DNA from: Helicobacteraceae bacterium
GTDB taxonomy: Bacteria > Campylobacterota > Campylobacteria > Campylobacterales > Sulfurimonadaceae
Assembly: GCA_030596305.1 (NCBI GenBank)
Contig: JAUVKK010000009.1
Location: 1-10,522 of the forward strand
Direction: 5' to 3'
DNA length: 10,522 nucleotides
Position 1 is the first letter of the stretch, and each line of letters opens with the position of its first letter. Below are positions 6,479 through 10,522 of the stretch, piece by piece. Below the pieces are notes generated by a model that was not told the DNA's origin, did not search any database, and saw only the letters and a program-made list of their open reading frames with translations. Both the position numbers and the translations under genes were made by a program.

Positions 6479-8002
6479 CTATACATTCGCCTTCTTTTTA
6501 CTTTTTCGTTTTCTCTTTTTTGATTTCTTAACAGGTTTGTAAGTGAAGATATTCATACGATCAAGGCTTGGCATTAGTGAACTATTATAATCATAGCCTT
6601 TCTGCTCACTGCCTATGTCCAAGGTACTGATAACAACTTTACCAACGATAACACGGCCCTCTTCTGCATTATCATCCACTGTTTTGATACCCCACATGTT
6701 ATGCAAGATCATGATGTTGTCTTCATAGGTTCCAAGGTAGAGCATAATATGCCCTTTGCGATGCAAGAAGGTCTCAAACGGTATCGCTTCGGCTTTGATC
6801 AACTCCTCTTTAGCAGTTGTATTGAGATCATTAAATTTTATGACCTTACCGATACGCGACTGCTGTCTAGAGTTGCGCGGTATCCAGATTCCAAAAGGGG
6901 CATAGATGTCACGAAGCGTTGAAGAGCAGTCTCTCTCTTCATAAAGCCCACCCCAACCATAATTACTTTTCATAACACCGGTCGTGATCATAGTGAGGTT
7001 TTTCTGATTCAGATAAAGTGGTTTAGTAGCTACATCACGATGTTTAAATCTGATCGTCACAAAAGTCGGTTTGTTAAAGGCACCTGGTGCTACCGCACGT
7101 GCATAGGTATAAAGTCCCCTCTTTTTAACATAGCTAAGGCGCATTCCAACACGGGAGTAGAAAAGAAAATGTCCTTCTGTGTCTGTCAGGGCAACCTTCT
7201 CTTTCAAAAGGTAGACAGGCTTTGCCTTCTGCCATTTTTTACGCTGTTTTTTATTCATAAAAGCGATTGTATGGCTAGGCAGCCACCCTGAAGCGTATGA
7301 GGTATAGACATAGACCCATGCTCTATCTTTTGAGTAGTGAGAGATGTAGATAGGCTCATTAGCATGAACAGCACTGTTTTGCAGGTAGTCAAAAGGAAAG
7401 CCCTCACCTGCCTTGTTTGGATCTCTGAAAAGCGGTTTATGTGTTGGGAAGTTTCGCAGTGCAGAGAAATGCAGTGTCATACCGTAACGGTTCACCTTGC
7501 CAAAGCGTTTAAAGTTGGCTTTTTTCAACATCTCATCAAACCATGACTCCTCTAACAGCTGTAGGTTTTCACCATATGAACACCCTCTTGAGTAGACATT
7601 AAATGGCCAACGGGCAGTAGATGAACGTTCAGGCGGCTTTTTATAGCGCCAGACAGAAAAGTAGTTTCTGTCAAAAGATTTTTGGATGCCGTAATGGCGT
7701 TTGTGTGTCAATGCACTTTTTTTGGCATAGACCTCTATGTCCTGAGGAAAGTGATAAAGATCTTCAACAGAATGGGGATAGACAGGGGTGACACAAAAGC
7801 CATTTTCTGCAGCATCACTCTCTTGGGCAGTTGACAGGTTTAGCTCTTTTAAGCTCCGCTGCTCTTTATTGCTATTTTGAGGGTCAATCAGTGACAATGT
7901 CTGTTTAGGTTGTAGTGACTCTGCTGCATGAGCGTTAAAAGAGAGTAGTAGCGCCAAAGCGGTAAAAAACAGAGCCATACGATAACCTGTGTTGTGATGC
8001 AA
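6479..8002 (-). CDS. secreted SH3 / NlpC-P60 peptidoglycan hydrolase
   Basis: A Sec signal peptide (hydrophobic 'ALFFTALALLLSF' then NAHA before AE, cleavage near residue 26) sends the protein to the periplasm. An N-terminal NlpC/P60-associated region (about 65-160) is followed by bacterial SH3 modules (about 165-315, with 'SGWLPSHTIAF' as a typical strand) and an NlpC/P60 domain (about 340-450) with the presumed catalytic Cys359 (in ERDCSST), His418 (KGHIMLYLG) and His434 (LHNMWG). Such enzymes cut gamma-D-Glu to diamino-acid bonds in stem peptides. The C terminus is a lysine/arginine-rich tail (about 490-507), perhaps binding the wall or membrane. An ATG two codons upstream (8006-8008) touches the AAGGAG site directly with zero spacing; the TTG at 8000-8002 has the ideal six-base spacing, so I prefer TTG (507 aa). 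It follows the repressor gene by 54 bases and may share its transcript. Confidence 0.9.
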   Translation of the reverse strand: MHHNTGYRMALFFTALALLLSFNAHAAESLQPKQTLSLIDPQNSNKEQRSLKELNLSTAQESDAAENGFCVTPVYPHSVEDLYHFPQDIEVYAKKSALTHKRHYGIQKSFDRNYFSVWRYKKPPERSSTARWPFNVYSRGCSYGENLQLLEESWFDEMLKKANFKRFGKVNRYGMTLHFSALRNFPTHKPLFRDPNKAGEGFPFDYLQNSAVHANEPIYISHYSKDRAWVYVYTSYASGWLPSHTIAFMNKKQRKKWQKAKPVYLLKEKVALTDTEGHFLFYSRVGMRLSYVKKRGLYTYARAVAPGAFNKPTFVTIRFKHRDVATKPLYLNQKNLTMITTGVMKSNYGWGGLYEERDCSSTLRDIYAPFGIWIPRNSRQQSRIGKVIKFNDLNTTAKEELIKAEAIPFETFLHRKGHIMLYLGTYEDNIMILHNMWGIKTVDDNAEEGRVIVGKVVISTLDIGSEQKGYDYNSSLMPSLDRMNIFTYKPVKKSKKRKRKSKKKANV

Positions 8003-8019
8003 GTGCATCTCCTTTTACT

Positions 8020-8046
8020 TTTACACCGTCTCTAAAAGAGTGTAAA
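8020..8046. repeat. bulged inverted repeat between repressor and hydrolase genes
   Basis: TTTACA (8020-8025) pairs with TGTAAA (8041-8046), and inside it CTCT (8030-8033) pairs with AGAG (8037-8040), with a 4-base bulge on one side. It ends a few bases before the hydrolase ribosome binding site on the minus strand and has no T-run, so it could be an mRNA processing or translation-control hairpin rather than a terminator. Confidence 0.35.
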
Positions 8047-8056
8047 GAGGAATAGA

Positions 8057-8722
8057 CTACTCAACTCCACCATAGCGTCCTACAACACGACCAAGAACGT
8101 TGATCTGATCTGGTGAAGCGACTTGTGGAAGGTAGAAATCTTTATTATCTGAAATAATATCGATTCTACCATCTATACGCTTTTGTAATCGTTTAACCAA
8201 GAGCATGTCTTCTGTTTGAATCGCAAAAACACCGCCACGGGAAATATCGACCTTTGAGCGGTTCAAAAAGATGATGTCACCATTTAAAAAAGTGGGTTCC
8301 ATTGAATCACCGGTCACATTGATGGCCTCAATGTTCTTGAGCTCACTCTCACCACCCAATGTCGCTAAAAAATGAGGTTCAATAGCAAGGTTTTCAGCTT
8401 CTTCGCCTTCATCGGCAAAACCACCGCCTCCGGCTGAAGCGTTGACAGCATTAAAATAACGGACCATATAAAACTGGTTAGTCGCTTCAACAAGAGATTC
8501 CGGGCTCTGGTCATACAGCAGCCAGTTAATAGCGATCGAACGCTTGGCACAGAAGTTAAGAAGCTCCTCATAGGGGATCTTCTCTCGTTTTTTCATCGTT
8601 GCGAAGTTCATCTGTGAAATGTCAAGTGCGTTGGCCACATCTTTGTCAAACACCTTTTTGCCGGGGATATCTGATGAGATGATATCTTTTATCTCTTCTA
8701 CGATCTCACTGAAACTTTTCAT
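8057..8722 (-). CDS. S24 (LexA/CI-like) autocleaving transcriptional repressor
   Basis: The N-terminal part (1-70) is a helix-turn-helix domain of the phage CI type: 'VANALDISQMNFATMKKREK' resembles the recognition helix region, and 'INWLLYDQ' the end of Bet/CI-repressor domains. The C-terminal part (about 90-221) is an S24 peptidase: the probable cleavage bond is Ala97-Gly98 in NASAGGG, the serine nucleophile is Ser140 in TGDSMEP, and the general-base lysine is Lys177 in LLVKRL. Such repressors dimerise, bind operators and cleave themselves when RecA filaments form after DNA damage. ATG is preceded by AAGGA at good spacing. It is divergent from two tiny genes and upstream of a cell-wall hydrolase. 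It is not LexA itself by its N-terminal domain; a prophage-derived or domesticated regulator is likely. Confidence 0.9.
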   Translation of the reverse strand: MKSFSEIVEEIKDIISSDIPGKKVFDKDVANALDISQMNFATMKKREKIPYEELLNFCAKRSIAINWLLYDQSPESLVEATNQFYMVRYFNAVNASAGGGGFADEGEEAENLAIEPHFLATLGGESELKNIEAINVTGDSMEPTFLNGDIIFLNRSKVDISRGGVFAIQTEDMLLVKRLQKRIDGRIDIISDNKDFYLPQVASPDQINVLGRVVGRYGGVE

Positions 8723-8762
8723 GTCTCATCCTTTTCTTTTTATAGGCATATAGTAAAGCTTT

Positions 8763-8790
8763 GTCATACTTTATCTAAATAATATGTCAA
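8763..8790 (-). promoter_or_regulatory. promoter of the S24 repressor
   Basis: On the minus strand a perfect TTGACA (8790-8785) is followed after 16 bases by TATGAC (8768-8763), about 40 bases before the repressor start codon. The -35 box lies at the left edge and in the spacer of the large inverted repeat, so the protein bound there would block its own transcription. Confidence 0.55.
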
Positions 8791-8809
8791 ATTGCAATAT
8801 TATTTGGAT
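8773..8809. promoter_or_regulatory. 13-bp inverted repeat, putative repressor operator
   Basis: Arms at 8773-8785 and 8797-8809 pair over 13 positions with a single G-T exception (core AAATAATAT against ATATTATTT) and an 11-base spacer. A second, imperfect repeat (TTTGTCATAC 8760-8769 against ATATGTCAAA 8782-8791) overlaps it. The centre-to-centre distance and position between divergent promoters fit a dimeric CI/LexA-type repressor; assignment to the neighbouring S24 protein is inference. Confidence 0.6.
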
Positions 8810-8832
8810 CTTCTCAGAATAGTTCATAGAAT
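8804..8832 (+). promoter_or_regulatory. candidate promoter of the two mini-genes
   Basis: TTGGAT (8804-8809) and TAGAAT (8827-8832) are 17 bases apart. The -35 is inside the right arm of the inverted repeat, so occupancy should block it. An alternative pair is TTGCAA (8792-8797) with CAGAAT (8815-8820), also 17 bases apart. Confidence 0.45.
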
Positions 8833-8863
8833 ATGCCTACAAAAGCGATTTAAAGGATGACAG

Positions 8864-8947
8864 ATGGCAAAGATAATTAAAACAGCGGATTCATTTTTGG
8901 ACAGATTCGAAGCGTCATTAAGCCGTTGGGCTGACAAAATTTTATAA
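8864..8947 (+). CDS. 27-aa amphipathic-helix mini-protein
   Basis: This short frame opens with ATG six bases after AAGGA and ends at TAA 8945-8947. It is not a known family. Hydrophobic residues at 4, 8, 11/12, 15, 19, 22 and 26 follow a 3-4 spacing throughout, which puts Ile, Phe, Leu and Trp on one face of a single helix, with five basic and four acidic residues on the other. There is no glycine or proline. Such a peptide could lie on the membrane surface, as small stress toxins (TisB-type) and phenol-soluble modulins do, or pair as a coiled coil with a partner. It is the first gene divergent from the S24 repressor and is followed by a second mini-gene 13 bases later. It may be real because ribosome binding site, start and helix pattern agree, but at this length chance remains possible. 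Confidence 0.55.
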   Translation: MAKIIKTADSFLDRFEASLSRWADKIL

Positions 8948-8960
8948 AGAGGATAAGATT

Positions 8961-9071
8961 ATGAATATCAATAGCAGAGAATACCTATTAATAAAAAAAG
9001 TGATCAAGACCAACCCAAACATCTCAGTAGGCGATATGGGACGGTTAATAAAACTGATCTATAACAGCTAA
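8961..9071 (+). CDS. 36-aa mini-protein, predicted two-helix
   Basis: ATG at 8961 follows AGAGGAT at normal distance, 13 bases after the preceding mini-gene, and the frame ends at TAA 9069-9071. The protein is basic (six lysines or arginines against two acids). Residues 5-17 (SREYLLIKKVIKT) and 22-34 (SVGDMGRLIKLIY) read as two helices joined by the turn NPNI, like a fragment of a helix-turn-helix or a small antirepressor/regulator. No cysteine and no clear membrane segment are present. It is probably co-transcribed with the 27-aa gene and controlled by the divergent S24 repressor. No family is recognised. Confidence 0.6.
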   Translation: MNINSREYLLIKKVIKTNPNISVGDMGRLIKLIYNS

Positions 9072-9095
9072 GAGAGCTGCGCTAGCACAAAGGAC

Positions 9096-9254
9096 TTACT
9101 CTTTAGTCTCTTTGCCCTCTTCTCTCTCTTTCTCTTCTTGCTTCTTTCTTTGGGCTTCACGTTCATTGAACTTATTGTTGTGATATCCACCAAAGACAAA
9201 AAGCATGAAGAGCACAAATAAGATCAACATGATAATATCTATTACATCGCTCAC
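9096..9254 (-). CDS. 52-aa single-span membrane protein
   Basis: GTG (9254-9252) overlaps the trmL stop codon in the sequence ATGTGA, and AAGGAG stands five bases before it; a stop codon lies four codons upstream in the frame, so GTG is the only start. Residues 3-23 form one hydrophobic span ('IDIIMLILFVLFMLFVFGG'), followed by YHNN and a strongly charged tail (about 29-52) rich in Glu, Lys and Arg, likely a cytoplasmic helix. With few positive charges before the span and a highly charged tail after it, the tail-in orientation is expected. The protein resembles the short 'membrane anchor plus charged helix' proteins often found beside housekeeping genes; function unknown. Translational coupling to trmL is certain from the overlap. 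It ends 24 bases from the convergent mini-gene. Confidence 0.78.
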   Translation of the reverse strand: MSDVIDIIMLILFVLFMLFVFGGYHNNKFNEREAQRKKQEEKEREEGKETKE

Positions 9255-9721
9255 ATTAACTCCTTATAACTTGTAAAGTTCTGTTTGATCGCCTCATAGA
9301 GGATGATCCCTGTGCTGACAGCCAGGTTGAGGCTGCGTCCCTCTTTTGTCATAGGTATCGTCATACATCGTTCAGGGTGGGCCGCCAGTAGTTCAGCCGG
9401 TAGTCCCTTTGTCTCTGAACCGAAAAAGAGAAAGTCATTCTCTTGAAACTCTTGTTCAAAATACGGTGTATCCGTTTTTGTTGTACCGTAAAAGTAACGG
9501 GCACCTTCATTTTGAGCTGCAAAGAAGCTCTCAATGTCTTCGTAGACAGTGAGGTCAAGTTTCTGCCAATAATCGAGTCCTGCTCTGCGTACAGCCTTCT
9601 CATCAATATCAAAGCCCAGAGGCTTAATAAGATGAAGCGATGAGCCTGTATTGACACATAGACGACCGATACTGCCGGTGTTATTTGGGATCTCGGGACG
9701 GACTAATACAATATTAAACAA
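9251..9721 (-). CDS. trmL: tRNA (cytidine(34)-2'-O)-methyltransferase
   Basis: TrmL (YibK family) methylates the 2'-OH of the wobble nucleotide 34 in leucine tRNAs, using S-adenosylmethionine; it is a cytoplasmic homodimer. The 156-aa length equals that of minimal SPOUT enzymes. The three SPOUT motifs are all present: N14-TGSIGR (motif 1), FFGSETKGLP at 99-108 (motif 2) and RSLNLAVSTGIILYEA from 129 (motif 3), which together build the trefoil knot binding the cofactor. The start is TTG with TAGGAG five bases before; no ATG is available in frame near it. It lies 27 bases behind purU and overlaps the following small membrane gene by four bases, so it belongs to the same transcript. Confidence 0.95.
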   Translation of the reverse strand: MFNIVLVRPEIPNNTGSIGRLCVNTGSSLHLIKPLGFDIDEKAVRRAGLDYWQKLDLTVYEDIESFFAAQNEGARYFYGTTKTDTPYFEQEFQENDFLFFGSETKGLPAELLAAHPERCMTIPMTKEGRSLNLAVSTGIILYEAIKQNFTSYKELM

Positions 9722-9748
9722 ACGAACTCCTATAGGGTGTTATGTAGA

Positions 9749-10522
9749 CTAAAAGATGACTGTTTTGTTGGAATAGACAAAGATGCGGTCTTCCAGGGCA
9801 AGCTTTAAAGCACGTGAGAGAACGATCTTTTCAACATCACGGCCTGAGCGCTGCATATCGCGCCAGCTGTAGGCATGGTCAATATGTTTGATCTCCTGTG
9901 CGATGATCGGACCTTCATCAAGATTGTTATTGACAAAGTGCGCTGTTGCACCAATGATCTTGACACCACGTTCAAAAGCTTGCTTGTAAGGGTTGGCACC
10001 AATAAATGCCGGTAAAAACGAGTGATGGATGTTGATGATCTTGTCTTCATATGCTTCGACAAAAAGCGGCGTCAAAATACGCATGTATTTAGCCAGAACA
10101 ATATAGTCTACATCTTTATACTGCCCAAGGACCTCCAAGATAGCCTCTTCATGAGCTTCTCTCTCAAGACCCTCATGTGAAACCGTAACAAAAGGGATAT
10201 TAAATTTGTTTACCAGAGGCTCTAAAAGGTCATAATTTGAGACAACAGCCAAGATATTGGCATCAAGCTCCCCTGCTTCGTAACGGATCAAGATATCACC
10301 TAGAGCATGTGACTCTTTTGTGACCATAAGAATGATGTTTTTTTTACCCGGTTCAATGATATCTACACTTGAATCTTCAGGCAGGACGGCTTCCAACTCA
10401 TTTTCAAGCTGTGCAGCATCGACCTTGCCTTCAACAACAGAACGCATAAAGAACTTGTGGTTCTCTTTATCGACAAACTCGTTGTTGGACATGATATTGA
10501 GTTCATGGTTGTAGAAGATACT
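9749..10522 (-). CDS. purU: formyltetrahydrofolate deformylase (5' end outside window)
   Basis: PurU hydrolyses 10-formyltetrahydrofolate to formate and tetrahydrofolate, balancing one-carbon pools and feeding formate to purine synthesis. The frame is open to the window edge: ten residues precede the ATG at 10492 and continue an ACT-domain pattern (IFYNHELNI then MSNNEFVDKE), so that ATG is internal and the true start lies beyond. Using that Met as 1, the ACT domain runs to about 45 and the formyltransferase-fold domain from 50 to 247. The catalytic asparagine and histidine are N154 and H156 (NIHHSFLP) and the aspartate D192 (NLDEGPII), as in GART-type enzymes. The gene leads a run with trmL and the membrane protein. 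Confidence 0.95.
   Translation of the reverse strand, partial: SIFYNHELNIMSNNEFVDKENHKFFMRSVVEGKVDAAQLENELEAVLPEDSSVDIIEPGKKNIILMVTKESHALGDILIRYEAGELDANILAVVSNYDLLEPLVNKFNIPFVTVSHEGLEREAHEEAILEVLGQYKDVDYIVLAKYMRILTPLFVEAYEDKIINIHHSFLPAFIGANPYKQAFERGVKIIGATAHFVNNNLDEGPIIAQEIKHIDHAYSWRDMQRSGRDVEKIVLSRALKLALEDRIFVYSNKTVIF

Noticed and set aside
8365-8571. 68-codon frame overlapping the S24 repressor on the same strand
   Set aside because: Out-of-frame shadow of a well-supported repressor gene.
9067-9095. Terminator between the 36-aa gene and the convergent membrane-protein gene
   Set aside because: Only a 4-bp GCTA/TAGC pairing is possible and there is no T-run.

Overview
The window looks like chromosomal DNA of a Campylobacterota bacterium (the former Epsilonproteobacteria), most likely a free-living sulfur or hydrogen oxidiser of the Sulfurimonas/Sulfurovum kind. 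The reasons are the AT-rich composition, the long form of DapD (398 aa) typical of this phylum, the style of the PurU and TrmL proteins, and a large haem-c/PAS/GGDEF/EAL signalling protein. This placement is inference from protein style; there is no rRNA in the window.

Layout. (1) 1-255: 3' end of a membrane-type metallophosphoesterase. (2) 322-604: a 62-aa ribbon-helix-helix-like protein with a TTG start, a well-formed promoter covered by three CTATATA repeats, and a hairpin behind it. (3) 734-1090: an orphan 118-aa acidic protein. (4) 1125-1978, minus: an ankyrin-repeat protein translationally coupled to a small lipoprotein. (5) 2187-5024, plus: a two-transmembrane c-di-GMP enzyme with a periplasmic Tll0287-like haem-c domain, two PAS domains, GGDEF and EAL. 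(6) 5177-6373, plus: dapD (lysine/diaminopimelate pathway), closed by the best rho-independent terminator of the window. (7) 6479-8722, minus: an S24/LexA-type autocleaving repressor followed 54 bases later by an SH3/NlpC-P60 cell-wall hydrolase. (8) 8723-8863: a divergent control region with a 13-bp inverted repeat, then two tiny plus-strand genes (27 and 36 codons), each with a good ribosome binding site. (9) 9096-10522, minus: purU (partial), trmL and a 52-aa membrane protein as a tight run of genes.

The most interesting part is 8057-9071. An autocleavable repressor faces two mini-genes across a shared inverted-repeat operator that overlaps the putative promoters of both directions. The first mini-gene encodes an almost ideal amphipathic helix. 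This is the layout of a stress-inducible switch (prophage-like or SOS-like) with small-protein outputs and possibly a peptidoglycan hydrolase on the repressor side. The layout is seen in the sequence; the function is inference.

Several genes use non-ATG starts supported by Shine-Dalgarno spacing: TTG for the 62-aa protein, the NlpC/P60 protein and trmL, and GTG for the 52-aa membrane protein. I saw no tRNA, rRNA, insertion sequence or CRISPR array.
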